A stretch of DNA of 64,000 nucleotides from Woeseiaceae bacterium (lineage in GTDB: Bacteria > Pseudomonadota > Gammaproteobacteria > Steroidobacterales > Woeseiaceae), in the NCBI GenBank assembly GCA_028280615.1, contig JANQLK010000033.1, positions 1 through 64,000 on the forward strand, written 5' to 3'. The position numbers and the translations under genes are program-made. Positions 19,259-28,336 of the stretch are shown piece by piece. Positions within the stretch are counted from its first letter, which is position 1. Every line of letters begins with the position of its first letter. A model generated the notes under the pieces. That model searched no databases and was not told where the DNA came from. It worked only from the letters and a program-made list of their open reading frames with translations.

Positions 19259-21019
19259 CTATTCGACGGCGACGTTCAGGGGTTTCGACGGCGGCAAGGT
19301 GTCCGGTTCGGGACGCGCGCCGTACGCCGGCGGCGGCCTGCCTCGTTCGAGTGCGCCGAGATCCGGCGCGGAGCCCGAGTAGCCGTCGTTGATGTTCGGC
19401 AATACGGTTCCGGCATCGACGGCGAGCGACGCGTCGCCCAGTGTCACGTCGGTACCGGACCAGAACGCCGTGTAGCTGGCCGGCAGGACCAGCGGCGTGG
19501 CAAAGGTCTGATCGTCGAGAATCCGGCCGTTGGCCTCGAAGGGCGAAGCGCTCCGAAGCTCCTCGAGATCGTTGCCGGTCGCGTCGAAGAACCGGAACGG
19601 CCCGTCGGGCGACCAGCCGTTGTAATCGATGTCGGCGCGAATCAGGTCGGTCGTGACGAAGGCCGGTCCACTGAGCCCGACCAGGATATTGTTCTTCATC
19701 TCGAAATTGCCGGCGTAGGCCGGATAACCGCCGGACTGGGTATAGCCGAGCGACGTCCAGGCCCAGGCGCCCCAGTTGCCGGTACCCAGCGTCCTTGCCG
19801 ACGTGTTGTGATAGATGAAGAAGCCGTTCGGATCGTTATTGAGTTTGTACGCGCTCGCGGCGAGGTTCAGGAACAGGTTGCGAAAAATGTACACGGGCCC
19901 GCCCCAGACCGGCTGCAGGCTCGCGCCCATGTTGGCGTTGCTGACGCGGTTCTCGAAGGCGCGTACGTTGCGGTGCGCAAAGTCGAGTTCGAGTCCGTCG
20001 TCGCCCGTCCATTTGACGTCGTTGCCGTAAAAATCGATCGCGAGGTTCACGATCGAGGTCTGGTTGGAAAGGCCGAGCGCGTCGCCGAAACCCGAGATCG
20101 TGTTGAAGCACACGGTGTGGCCCTGGCCCGAGACCGCAATGCCCTCGGCGTTGAAGGTCACGCTGCCGACGGTCGGCCAGTCGAATTCGCCCTCGAGGAC
20201 GTTGTCGCAAATGTAGAAATCGCGGTTCGCGCCGGAGCGGGCGGATATGCCGCGCTCGACGTTTACGAATCGCGAATAGCGAATGACCGTGCCCGTCGTG
20301 CCGCTCGACCTCGCGCCCCACTGGCTGCCGGTCACGGTCACGTGCTCGAGGTAGATGTGCTCGCCCGAAAGCGTCACGCCGTAGGTCTGTCCGGTTGCGT
20401 CGATCGTGACGTCGCCGGCGCCCGAACCGCGGATGACGATCGGATTGCTTGCCGTGCCGTCGGCGCTCACGGTGAACGCGCCGTAGGTGCCGGCCGCGAG
20501 CTGTATGACGTCGCCGGGCTGCGCGGCGCCGATGGCGGCGCCGAGCTCGGCGGAGTCCGACACGGCGACGAACCTCGGCGCCGCGGGGTTCTCGAGCGGC
20601 AGCGGGCGCGTCGCCGCCGTGACGGTCTGCTCACGGTCGCCGCCGTCCGGGTCGGACACACGAATCCTGACGTCGTAGCTGACCCCGGGCGCGAGCTTCA
20701 TTACGCTGCCCGCGAACTGCTCGATGGGCACGGGCAGGCCGTAGGTACTCGGCGGGGTCTCGCCGCTCATCAGCTCGGGACGTACGCGAAGCAGCGGCAG
20801 GCCCGGCGACCATTCATTCGTGCCGCTGCGACGATAGTCGATCGTCGCGACCGCATCGCCGTCGTCATCGCCGCTGATCGGCACCGAAAAACCCAGGCAG
20901 CAGACCGTCGGCGGATCGATGACAATGTCGTCTACAACGACGTTGTCCGCCGATCGTGCGGCGGCAGACCATGTCAGCATCGCGGCGAAGAGTGGCCACC
21001 ACGCGGGGATTCTCGCCAT
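19259..21019 (-). CDS. secreted right-handed parallel beta-helix protein
   Basis: 586 residues from ATG 21019, with a signal peptide (about 1-24). An N-terminal beta-sandwich part (about 25-150) is followed by a PbH1-type parallel beta-helix: AAQPGDVIQLAAGTYG, then NPIVIRGSGAGDVTIDATG, and repeated short strands with N/D/G turns up to about residue 500, as in chondroitinase-B-like and PL6-type proteins. The protein stops shortly after DTLPPSKPLNVAVE, which looks like the first strand of a type III fibronectin domain that is not completed. It may bind or cleave a polysaccharide; no catalytic set could be identified. The gene follows the Ig/FnIII lipoprotein gene by 5 bases. Confidence 0.75.
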   Translation of the reverse strand: MARIPAWWPLFAAMLTWSAAARSADNVVVDDIVIDPPTVCCLGFSVPISGDDDGDAVATIDYRRSGTNEWSPGLPLLRVRPELMSGETPPSTYGLPVPIEQFAGSVMKLAPGVSYDVRIRVSDPDGGDREQTVTAATRPLPLENPAAPRFVAVSDSAELGAAIGAAQPGDVIQLAAGTYGAFTVSADGTASNPIVIRGSGAGDVTIDATGQTYGVTLSGEHIYLEHVTVTGSQWGARSSGTTGTVIRYSRFVNVERGISARSGANRDFYICDNVLEGEFDWPTVGSVTFNAEGIAVSGQGHTVCFNTISGFGDALGLSNQTSIVNLAIDFYGNDVKWTGDDGLELDFAHRNVRAFENRVSNANMGASLQPVWGGPVYIFRNLFLNLAASAYKLNNDPNGFFIYHNTSARTLGTGNWGAWAWTSLGYTQSGGYPAYAGNFEMKNNILVGLSGPAFVTTDLIRADIDYNGWSPDGPFRFFDATGNDLEELRSASPFEANGRILDDQTFATPLVLPASYTAFWSGTDVTLGDASLAVDAGTVLPNINDGYSGSAPDLGALERGRPPPAYGARPEPDTLPPSKPLNVAVE

Positions 21020-21024
21020 CACGT

Positions 21025-21678
21025 TCACTCGGTCACCACCTTGCTGACCTCGTCGGACAGCGCACTGTGATTGCCGGACGTGTCGAAAGCCGTCACGGCG
21101 AAGAACCACTCCCCGGCTGCGAGACCGCCGATTGCGGCCGACGTCGCCGTATCGTCGTCGATCGTTGCCAACTCGCTGTAGCTCGCCGATGCCTGGCCGT
21201 AGTGCACGGCGAAGCCCGCGAGATCGTCCAGGGTGCTGCCGTCTTCGTTGGTCGTCGGGATGTCCCAGGAGACGAGCGCCGACCCGGCGGGGCGCGCGAC
21301 GACTTCGAGATCGAACGCCGCAAGCGACGCGCTATCCGTCCCGTCTTCGACCGAGATCACGATGCCGCTTGTCGTACCGACGTCCGCGGCGCCCGGAGTT
21401 CCGGTGAGCGCACCCGTTTCGGGATCGAAGCTCGCCCAGACGGGCGCGTTGACGATCCGGAAACTGAGCGCGTCGCCGTCCTCGTCGCTTGCCGTCGGCG
21501 TGAAATCGTAGCGGTCGTCCACCATGACCTCCAGAGCCGGCGAGCCGGCGATGCTAGGCGGGGTGTTCGATGCCGGCGGCCCGGGATTCCGCGGATCGTC
21601 AGACGCGGAACCGCCCCCTCCTCCACAGGCGGCGGCCAGCAACAGGCCGAGCAGCAGTCCGGGAACGCGCTTGTGCAT
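21025..21678 (-). CDS. lipoprotein with putative Ig (He_PIG) and FnIII domains
   Basis: 217 residues. The lipoprotein signal ends in LAAAC, followed by a Gly/Ser linker (GGGGGSASD). Residues about 37-115 form a cadherin-like/He_PIG domain: TPPSIAGSPALEVMVDDRYDF, ASDEDGDALSFRIVNAPVWASFDPETGALTGTP. The C-terminal domain resembles fibronectin type III (SALVSWDIPTTNEDGST to TAFDTSGNHSALSDEV). Such lipoproteins act as binding modules on the outer membrane or cell surface. It is translated just before the beta-helix protein, which suggests that the two work together on a surface polymer. Confidence 0.75.
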   Translation of the reverse strand: MHKRVPGLLLGLLLAAACGGGGGSASDDPRNPGPPASNTPPSIAGSPALEVMVDDRYDFTPTASDEDGDALSFRIVNAPVWASFDPETGALTGTPGAADVGTTSGIVISVEDGTDSASLAAFDLEVVARPAGSALVSWDIPTTNEDGSTLDDLAGFAVHYGQASASYSELATIDDDTATSAAIGGLAAGEWFFAVTAFDTSGNHSALSDEVSKVVTE

Positions 21679-21794
21679 GCTTCGAGAATCGTGCGGACGA
21701 CGAGATCACGGTAGCACAGGCGGGATGAACCGGGAGCCGGCGGCGATCGAAAGTGTGAAGCGGCGCAACAATGCCGTGGCCCCGACAACGGGTG

Positions 21795-23081
21795 TCAGTA
21801 GTTGAAACGGAACCGGACGTAGGCGTTGCTGGCGTCGTCAAGCTGGCTGAAGAAGGTCTGTGGTTCGTCGCCACCGAACAAGCTGGCGCCAGCCACGAAT
21901 GTCCATTGGTCGCTGTAGCGAAACGTAAATGAGGGCCGCAGGTAGAAATCCGCGTCGCTGGGCGAGAAGAACGTGAACAGCGACCAGGTGTAGCGGTCGC
22001 GGTCCGTTCGGTAGGTCAACCGGTTGCTGAGCACGTGCCGGAGCTCGTCGGGCTCGAGCGCCGGAAACGGCGAGTTGGCGAGCAGCGCATCGTGATCGAG
22101 CGTCCACTCGAGATAGTACTGCAGCCCGACCGTGAAATTGGGCTTCGCCTCCCACTCGTAGCCGGCCAGGAACCGGAGCTGGTCATTCGGCAGCAGCGGA
22201 TTGCCGCCGGAGCGATCATCGCGCGAGTCATAGTAGCTCGCCTCGGCGTTGACGATCCCCGGCCCGAGCGGCTGCCTGAGACTCGCGCCGTAGGCGGACA
22301 GCGGAGCGAAGGTCGGCTTCAGGTCCTGAGTCAGCGCAATCGGCTGCTTGAAGAAACCGCGGTAACCGTACAGGGCATACTCTCGTCCCCGTACGGTCTT
22401 GAACAGGCGCAGCGCGAATTCACCCGTGTCGAAGGACTTCTCGGGTCGAACGGCACGGAGCGGCGGGTCGGGCGCGATGTTGCCGCCGGACGGCGGAAAG
22501 AAGAACGAGAAGCGCTCGCCATCGAGGTAAACGTCGGGGTCGAATACTGGCGTCCAGACGAAGTCGACGTTGAGCGCATCGCTAAACCAGCTTGCACGCA
22601 CGGCATCGCCCGGTGCTTTGAGGTATTCGTCGTCTCGCCCCGCGAAGAACGAGACGAAGTCTTTCGGGAACAGGTCGTTCAGGAACACGAGATCGCCCGT
22701 GCCCCAGGTCTGCACCTGTCGGCCGATCTTGAGATCGAGGCTTTCGGTGGGCGAGAACGACACGCTCAGATCACGAAACTCGCCGATCCAATCGTCCGCC
22801 ACACCGTCGTAACCGACGTCCGCCTTGAGGCCTAGCGTAACGCCGGCGGGCTGCCAGTCCGACTCCACGCGCAGGCGCAGCTCGCCGAGCGTCTCCCGCT
22901 GCCGAACGAGCGGATCCTCGCTCGCGCGCGTGCCGAACGCCCCTTCGAGAAAGCCGCTCCAGGCCACGCCCGTCGTCGCTTCGGACCAGTCGTCGTCGCC
23001 CCAGTCCTCGTCGGACCACGGGTCGTTTTGCTGTGCGACAGCGAGCGCGGGAAACAGCGCCAGGGCGAGCCAGGGCCTCAT
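21795..23081 (-). CDS. outer-membrane beta-barrel protein (DUF1302-like)
   Basis: 428 residues from ATG 23081, with a signal peptide (about 1-16, ending AVAQ). The mature N-terminus is unusually acidic with repeated Trp (DPWSDEDWGDDDWSE). The remainder alternates polar and hydrophobic residues, as in a beta-barrel, with GRQVQTWGTGDLVFLNDLFP, close to the GRQ-x-x-TWG-x-D pattern of DUF1302 and similar porin-like families, and a C-terminal strand ending RFRFNY. It is 13 bases downstream of the LolA-like gene, the last member of a four-gene operon headed by sulfide:quinone oxidoreductase. It probably completes a route across the envelope with the RND protein. Confidence 0.7.
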   Translation of the reverse strand: MRPWLALALFPALAVAQQNDPWSDEDWGDDDWSEATTGVAWSGFLEGAFGTRASEDPLVRQRETLGELRLRVESDWQPAGVTLGLKADVGYDGVADDWIGEFRDLSVSFSPTESLDLKIGRQVQTWGTGDLVFLNDLFPKDFVSFFAGRDDEYLKAPGDAVRASWFSDALNVDFVWTPVFDPDVYLDGERFSFFFPPSGGNIAPDPPLRAVRPEKSFDTGEFALRLFKTVRGREYALYGYRGFFKQPIALTQDLKPTFAPLSAYGASLRQPLGPGIVNAEASYYDSRDDRSGGNPLLPNDQLRFLAGYEWEAKPNFTVGLQYYLEWTLDHDALLANSPFPALEPDELRHVLSNRLTYRTDRDRYTWSLFTFFSPSDADFYLRPSFTFRYSDQWTFVAGASLFGGDEPQTFFSQLDDASNAYVRFRFNY

Positions 23082-23094
23082 CGCTCGAGCTCGG

Positions 23095-23895
23095 TCAATC
23101 CTTTGGCCGCGCCAACCACTCGCGCGGCGGCGAACGCAGCGAACGCTCGGTGAATACGTCGGCGGGAATACCGATATCGTACCTGATGAAACGAAATTGC
23201 ATATCGGTCTGGCCACCGCCGGCCAGGTCGGAGACCCGGCTCGTCGTGACGGTGGGGTGGCCGTCGATCTCTTCGACCTCGAGTACGTCGACGCGCCGGT
23301 AGGTCTCGCCATTCGCATTCCGGTACTCGATTTTCATGGGCAGAAACGTGGCTCGGTCGATCCAGGTGGTGTAGCGCTCGAACTCGACGCTCGAAGGGTC
23401 TTTCGGGGTGTGCTCGACGATGTAGTGGACATCCGTCGTATCGATCAGCGTGTGAACGTCGTCGCCTGGCCGCCTGCCGGATACATCCTCGTAGAAATAG
23501 TGCGCGCCGACGAAACTCGTGCGTTTGTCGCCGGCCGAAATGCGCTTGACGAGGTCGAGACCGGGCAGGTACAGCCAGCGATCGTCGTCGCGCTCCACGT
23601 GCTTGTTCACAAGAAATACGGTATTGCGAACGTCCGGCGGCTGGCTGAAGGCGACGAGGAATTGCTGGTCCCCGCCGTCGGCAACGTCACGCCTCAATAC
23701 CGTGAACTGACGGCGCTGTTGCCGGCCCTGGCCGTCGGTAATGATCATACGGACCTCCGACCGGCCGTCCGCGCCGGCGTAGTAGGACGCCGCGTTGGCC
23801 CGCGCGACGATTTCGTTGGCATCGCCCGGGGGCTGGCCGGCGAAAGCCAGCGACGTGGCGAGCAATGCGATGGCGACGCTTGCAGCCTTGTTCAT
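23095..23895 (-). CDS. outer membrane lipoprotein-sorting protein (LolA-like fold, PF17131-type)
   Basis: 266 residues from ATG 23895, which has AGGAG 8 bases upstream; the signal peptide ends at about AFAG. The body matches the LolA-like family found beside RND/MMPL transporters: SEVRMIITDGQGRQQRRQF, FLVAFSQPPDVRNTVFLV, DDRWLYLPGLDLVKRISAGDKRTSFVGAHY. The latter segment (W-LY-P-LxxxRRI-like, then SFxGxxFxYED) is diagnostic. These proteins are periplasmic and have a LolA/LolB half-barrel that could carry a lipid or other hydrophobic ligand. It lies 14 bases after the RND gene. Confidence 0.82.
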   Translation of the reverse strand: MNKAASVAIALLATSLAFAGQPPGDANEIVARANAASYYAGADGRSEVRMIITDGQGRQQRRQFTVLRRDVADGGDQQFLVAFSQPPDVRNTVFLVNKHVERDDDRWLYLPGLDLVKRISAGDKRTSFVGAHYFYEDVSGRRPGDDVHTLIDTTDVHYIVEHTPKDPSSVEFERYTTWIDRATFLPMKIEYRNANGETYRRVDVLEVEEIDGHPTVTTSRVSDLAGGGQTDMQFRFIRYDIGIPADVFTERSLRSPPREWLARPKD

Positions 23896-23909
23896 GTGTC
23901 TGTCTCCTG

Positions 23910-26498
23910 TCACGGTGTTTCGGCGGGCTCCGGCACGCGATCGAACGCTCCCTCACGGCGCTGTTCGACAAACAGCCAGGGCCCGGCCCAGGCGATCAGG
24001 GCCGGCAGGACAATCAGCGTCGTCACGCCCGACAGCGCCATGATGGCCGCCATGAACGCACCGACCGTAATGTAGGGAACGAGCGGCGCGAAAAACAGCG
24101 GCGTGAAGCCGATCGCGATGACGATGGCGTTGCGTGCGATCGCCCGCGCCGGATCCTCGAAGACGGCGCTCATGGCACTCTCGAACGACGCGCTCGCGCG
24201 CATCAGCGCCCGAAAGCGTTCGATGAAGTGGATGGCGAAATCGACGGAGAGGCCCAGTGTCAGTGCGGACAGTACCGCGATCGGCATATCGTAATCCTTG
24301 CCGATCCAGCCGATGATGCCGTAAACGCCCAGGATCGTTATCGAGAGGGGCACCATCGCAAGCAGGCCTATGCGGACACTGCGGAACAGGATCGCCATCA
24401 TCACGAAAACGACTGCAAACGCGCCGCCCAGGCTGGACAGCATGCCGCGCACCATGGAGTCCTGCCAGACCACGTTGATGAACGTCTTGCCGGCCCAGCG
24501 AACCTCGACGTCCTCCCCGAGCGAGGTGTCGGCAAGATAGGCATCGAAAGCCTCTATCACGCGCGTCATGTCGCGGTTGTCGCCACTCGCGAGCTGTATC
24601 CAGATCGCCGTCGACGTGTAGTCGGGAGTGGCGATGTGCCAGAGGTCCTGCGGCCGATGCGATGACTGGAATTGCAGCAGCGTCTGGGCCACCGCCGGCA
24701 CGCTGTCCGGCAGCCGGTAGTCCTCGGCGTTGCCGCTCCGGAGCTCGCGGTTGACGACCTTGACCACATCGGGCAGCGCCGTCGTCTTGCCGACATGACC
24801 CGATGCCTGAAGCGCGGCCTGCATGCCTTCGATGGCGGCCAGCGCGTCAGGGCGCTGGAAATACTTGGCGTCGGTCTGCGCCGACTCGGCAAGCGCAAGC
24901 AGGGACTCGAGCGTCTCGATCAGGTCGGCATTCTCGGCTTCGAACAGCGCGTCGTCGATTGCCGCGATCACGTCGCCATACCACGCGCCGGCAGTGTCGG
25001 CCGGTGCCTCGAGCGCCGCCGTTACCCGCGCCATTGCGTCCTCCCGGCCGGGCAGAACGGCCAGTGCGTCGGCCGCGAATTCCCGGCGGGCCTCTTCGAC
25101 GTCCGTGCTCAATACGACATAGGCGTCGTACGTGCCGGCGAAGTGCTCGTTTAGCACCCGGTCGGCGACGCGGATCGGATGATCCGCCTTGAACCAGCGG
25201 ACCGGGTTGTCGTTGATTTCGATGCGGTAGATGCCGGCAATGCTGACTGCGATGACCAGCGCGGCAACCGCACTGATCGACTTGCCGCGGCGTGCCGCCA
25301 GGCGGCCGGCGCCTCTGAGCATGCGAGCCAGCGGCGTGTCGACCGCTGCCCCCTGGCTGGCGGTCTCGAGCTTCTCGAGCGACGCGGGCTTCATGCGGAC
25401 GACGTAGGCCGGAATCATCAGGATCGTCAGGACGAAGGCGAGCAGGATGCCGAAGCCCACGAACGCGCCGAATACCTGCACCGGCGGTATCGGGGTCAGC
25501 ATCAATGAGAAGAACCCTGTCGCCGATGTCAGCGAAGTGTAGAGCATCGGGGTAAACAGGTGGCCGACGACGTCGCCGATCGTCTCCCTGGGCGTACGCT
25601 CGCGTGAGTAGTTGTCGGCGAACTCGGACATGATGTGCACGGAATCGACGACCGCGATCGGCATCAGGAAGATCGGGATCATCGAACTCATGATGTGGAC
25701 GGTGAAGCCCATTCCGATCAGCAGACCCATCGTGATCACTACGGTAGCCAACGCAACCAGCATCGGCGCCGTCACGAGCGCCGCGCTGCGAAAGAAATAC
25801 AGCATGAGCAGGAAGATCATCACGCCGGCAAGGGGTGCCGAAATGCCCATCTGCACGAACATGTCGTGGCCGAACGTGTCTTCGGCGACCGGCAGCCCGG
25901 TGATGTGGATCTCGTCGTCCGTTGCGAAGCTGTCCGCGATCGCCCGGATCTCGCGGGACAGCGGGTAGCTCAGATCCTTGGACTCGATCGGGACGTAGAT
26001 TGCCGCGGCGCGACCGTCGCCGGCGACCAGGGTGTCTATCAGCATCGGCAGCCGCTCGGCCCTGGTGCGAATCGCGCGCGCCTCCTCGACCGTGACCGGC
26101 GCGTCCCTCATCATCCATTCGAAGCGAATCTCGCCGGGCCCGCCCTGCGAGATGTTGTCGGCCGCGGACAGGGACATGACGTCCGGGACGACGACGCCGT
26201 CGAGCGCCATGATCCGGGCTGTGAGTTCGTGCAACACCCGGAGCGACACCGGATTGTAGATGCCGTCGGGATTCGAGCGATTGACGACGCCCACGACAAT
26301 CGCGTCATGTATCCCGAAGCGCCGTTCGGTTTCGTTATGGAACACCCGGTCCGGCTGCTCGGCGGCCAGCATGTTCTCCGGGTCGGTATCGATGCGTATA
26401 CCGGCGATCATCGCGGCCGAGACGAGCGTCGCGAGCGCGACGATCGTGAAGACGAGCAGCGGTCGCGCCGTAGCGATGTGTGCGACAGTGTGCTTCAT
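23910..26498 (-). CDS. RND/MMPL family transporter
   Basis: 862 residues with the two-fold RND layout: an N-terminal membrane helix, a large periplasmic loop (about 45-215), a five-helix SSD-type membrane block (about 220-370), a second helix, a second periplasmic loop (about 420-680), and a second membrane block (about 690-845). Motifs include PIFLMPIAVVDSVHIMSEFADNY and ALTLGLSVDFAIHFIERFRAL, the sterol-sensing-like core with the Asp residue used for proton coupling. This is the MMPL/HpnN-like group of hydrophobic compound transporters. It follows the SQR gene by 12 bases. No adaptor protein gene is present; the LolA-like protein may serve that purpose. Confidence 0.88.
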   Translation of the reverse strand: MKHTVAHIATARPLLVFTIVALATLVSAAMIAGIRIDTDPENMLAAEQPDRVFHNETERRFGIHDAIVVGVVNRSNPDGIYNPVSLRVLHELTARIMALDGVVVPDVMSLSAADNISQGGPGEIRFEWMMRDAPVTVEEARAIRTRAERLPMLIDTLVAGDGRAAAIYVPIESKDLSYPLSREIRAIADSFATDDEIHITGLPVAEDTFGHDMFVQMGISAPLAGVMIFLLMLYFFRSAALVTAPMLVALATVVITMGLLIGMGFTVHIMSSMIPIFLMPIAVVDSVHIMSEFADNYSRERTPRETIGDVVGHLFTPMLYTSLTSATGFFSLMLTPIPPVQVFGAFVGFGILLAFVLTILMIPAYVVRMKPASLEKLETASQGAAVDTPLARMLRGAGRLAARRGKSISAVAALVIAVSIAGIYRIEINDNPVRWFKADHPIRVADRVLNEHFAGTYDAYVVLSTDVEEARREFAADALAVLPGREDAMARVTAALEAPADTAGAWYGDVIAAIDDALFEAENADLIETLESLLALAESAQTDAKYFQRPDALAAIEGMQAALQASGHVGKTTALPDVVKVVNRELRSGNAEDYRLPDSVPAVAQTLLQFQSSHRPQDLWHIATPDYTSTAIWIQLASGDNRDMTRVIEAFDAYLADTSLGEDVEVRWAGKTFINVVWQDSMVRGMLSSLGGAFAVVFVMMAILFRSVRIGLLAMVPLSITILGVYGIIGWIGKDYDMPIAVLSALTLGLSVDFAIHFIERFRALMRASASFESAMSAVFEDPARAIARNAIVIAIGFTPLFFAPLVPYITVGAFMAAIMALSGVTTLIVLPALIAWAGPWLFVEQRREGAFDRVPEPAETP

Positions 26499-26510
26499 GA
26501 AGTGCGGCCC

Positions 26511-27785
26511 TCAGCTTGCCTTGAGCCGGTTGACGCCGAGCATTTTCAGCACCGCCTTCTCGTAGTACGGCTCGGTCTTTGCATGCCGTACCTTGTGCAA
26601 GAAGTACTTCTCGTATGCCACCTTGGCAACGTGCACCCACTTGCCGCGAGACGCCCAGTTGGTGTTTCTCGGCGGAATCTGCGGCAGCGCGATGAACGCC
26701 ACGCCCGAGTCGCCGAAGTCGGCGAGGCATACGGCGTTCCAGGTCGCCTTGACCGACGGCGATTCACCGTTCAGCACCGCGACCAGGTTATGGGTCGTGG
26801 CCGTTACCATCGACTCGATCATGTAGCCGGTCTTGGGCGCGCCGGTCGCGACCGGCGTCGGACCGACCGGAGGAATCGCCACACAGACGCCGACAGCGTA
26901 GATATTCGGATAGGTCGGATTGCGCTGGTGTTCGTCGATCAGGACGAACCCGCGCGGGTTGGTGAGTCCCGCGATGCCGGTAACCGCATCGACACCCTTG
27001 AACGCGGGGAGCACCATCGAATGCACGAAGTCGAGTTCGTGACTCCTCCTGTCGCTGCCGTCTTCGTCGACCTCGGTGACGTGCATGCGCCCGTCGTCGA
27101 CGCTCGTGATTCTTGCGTTGCAGAACCACCGTATGTGTCGGTCACGAAGCTCGGATTCGAGCAGCGACTTGGTATCCCCGACGCCGTCGAGGCCCAGGTG
27201 GCCGATGTAGGGTTCCGGCGTCACGAACACCATCGGCACCTGGTCGCGGATCTTGCGCTTCCTGAGTTGGGTATCGAGTATGAAAGCGTACTCGTAGGCC
27301 GGACCGAAGCAGGACGCGGCAGGCGCGGCTCCGATGATCACGGGTCCGGGGTTCTCGCAGAGCCGCTCGAAGTCCTCATATGACGTCACGGCGTGGTCCG
27401 TCTTGCAAATCGACTGTGTGTGGCCGTCCGGACCGAGTCCGGGCACTTCCTCGAACGCGAGTCTGGGACCGGTGGCAATGACGAGGTAGTCGTAGTCGAG
27501 CGAGCGTCCGTCGCGAAGTTCGAGTCGATTCTCGCCCGGGTACAGGCGCTCGACGCCCTGCCCGTCGAACTCGATGCCCTGCTTCTTCATGAGGTCGGGC
27601 AGATCGACGACGACCTGTTCCTCGCGCCTCGTTCCCACGGCGACCCAGGGATTGGACGGCGTGAACTCGAATCGGTCGCTGTCGCCCGCGACGACGATAT
27701 CGTGCGCTGCCGGCAAGGATTTTCTGAGTTCGTACGCCTGGGAGATGCCGCCGATGCCGGCGCCCATCACAACGATTCTGGCCAT
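26511..27785 (-). CDS. sqr: sulfide:quinone oxidoreductase family flavoprotein
   Basis: 424 residues. An FAD-binding fold starts at once (RIVVMGAGIGGISQAYEL). All three cysteines expected of active SQR are present: one in TQSICKTDHA, one in AAPAASCFGPAYEY and one in AVGVCVAIPP; in the family the last two form the persulfide bridge next to FAD. The C-terminal helices (about 380-424) match the membrane-association region. It is expected to oxidise H2S to sulfane sulfur and pass electrons to quinone. GGAGGAG lies 9 bases before ATG 27785. It is the first gene of a four-gene unit (SQR, RND, LolA-like, barrel) and is divergent from an SqrR/BigR-like regulator. Confidence 0.88.
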   Translation of the reverse strand: MARIVVMGAGIGGISQAYELRKSLPAAHDIVVAGDSDRFEFTPSNPWVAVGTRREEQVVVDLPDLMKKQGIEFDGQGVERLYPGENRLELRDGRSLDYDYLVIATGPRLAFEEVPGLGPDGHTQSICKTDHAVTSYEDFERLCENPGPVIIGAAPAASCFGPAYEYAFILDTQLRKRKIRDQVPMVFVTPEPYIGHLGLDGVGDTKSLLESELRDRHIRWFCNARITSVDDGRMHVTEVDEDGSDRRSHELDFVHSMVLPAFKGVDAVTGIAGLTNPRGFVLIDEHQRNPTYPNIYAVGVCVAIPPVGPTPVATGAPKTGYMIESMVTATTHNLVAVLNGESPSVKATWNAVCLADFGDSGVAFIALPQIPPRNTNWASRGKWVHVAKVAYEKYFLHKVRHAKTEPYYEKAVLKMLGVNRLKAS

Positions 27786-27828
27786 TTTCGCTACTCCTCC
27801 GCCCCCCGCGGGCGCGTCAATGAGCGAG

Positions 27829-27868
27829 AGTATATTACTTACCTCTAAATTAGTCTATACTAATATTT
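27829..27868. promoter_or_regulatory. SQR promoter and AT-rich dyad (putative SqrR/BigR operator)
   Basis: In an AT-rich island between the divergent SQR and ArsR genes there is a perfect dyad ATTAGT-CTAT-ACTAAT (27849-27864). On the minus strand TAGACT (27852-27857) and TATACT (27829-27834) form a -35/-10 pair with a 17-bp spacer for SQR; the dyad covers the -35. AT-rich dyads are the known operator type of BigR/SqrR repressors. The 23-bp stretch 27846-27868 recurs with 4 mismatches at 28947-28969. Confidence 0.7.
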
Positions 27869-27982
27869 AATTATCTAATGTACCCTAGCCCACGTCCTTC
27901 CCGATCATCCCGCGAATCGGGGACGGATGCGGGCTAGCGGCTTTCGGTGCGCGGGCGCCGGACAGGCGGAAGGCAGGGATCG

Positions 27983-28324
27983 ATGGACACATCTGGCAAT
28001 ATGCAGGCAGCATGCAACGACGAGCCGCGCGCGGACATGCGCGAACACGCGGCGGAAGCTGCGGCGCTCATGAAGGCCCTGGGGCATGAAGCCCGGCTCG
28101 TCGTGTTATGCACGCTCGCCGAGGGCGAACGCTCGGTGGGAGAACTCAACGCGCTGGTGCCGCTGTCCCAGTCCGCCCTGTCACAACAGCTCGCCCGGCT
28201 GCGTCGCGACGGGCTCGTCGATACGCGGCGGGACGCACAGACGATTTACTATTCGTTGCGGCCTGGACCCGCTGACCGGGTCATTCGCGTGCTGCACGAG
28301 TTGTACTGCGGTGAGCGGTCGTAA
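27983..28324 (+). CDS. ArsR-family regulator, persulfide-sensing SqrR/BigR type
   Basis: 113 residues from ATG 27983, preceded by AGGCAGGGA. A winged helix-turn-helix (LMKALGHEARLVVLC to LVDTRRDAQTIYYSL) with recognition helix around SQSALSQQLARLRRDG. Two cysteines sit at C43 (end of the helix in VVLCTLAEGE) and C109 (HELYCGE near the C-terminus). In SqrR and BigR the cysteines at these two positions form a disulfide or tetrasulfide with sulfane sulfur, releasing DNA. Residue C11 is extra. Divergent from the SQR operon with an AT-rich dyad between, so it most likely represses that operon and itself. Confidence 0.85.
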   Translation: MDTSGNMQAACNDEPRADMREHAAEAAALMKALGHEARLVVLCTLAEGERSVGELNALVPLSQSALSQQLARLRRDGLVDTRRDAQTIYYSLRPGPADRVIRVLHELYCGERS

Positions 28325-28336
28325 GGGGCTAAGGGT

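Noticed and set aside
25635..27383. 582-codon open frame on the plus strand opposite the RND and SQR genes
   Set aside because: It spans two real genes and has no domain; composition is typical of an antisense shadow.
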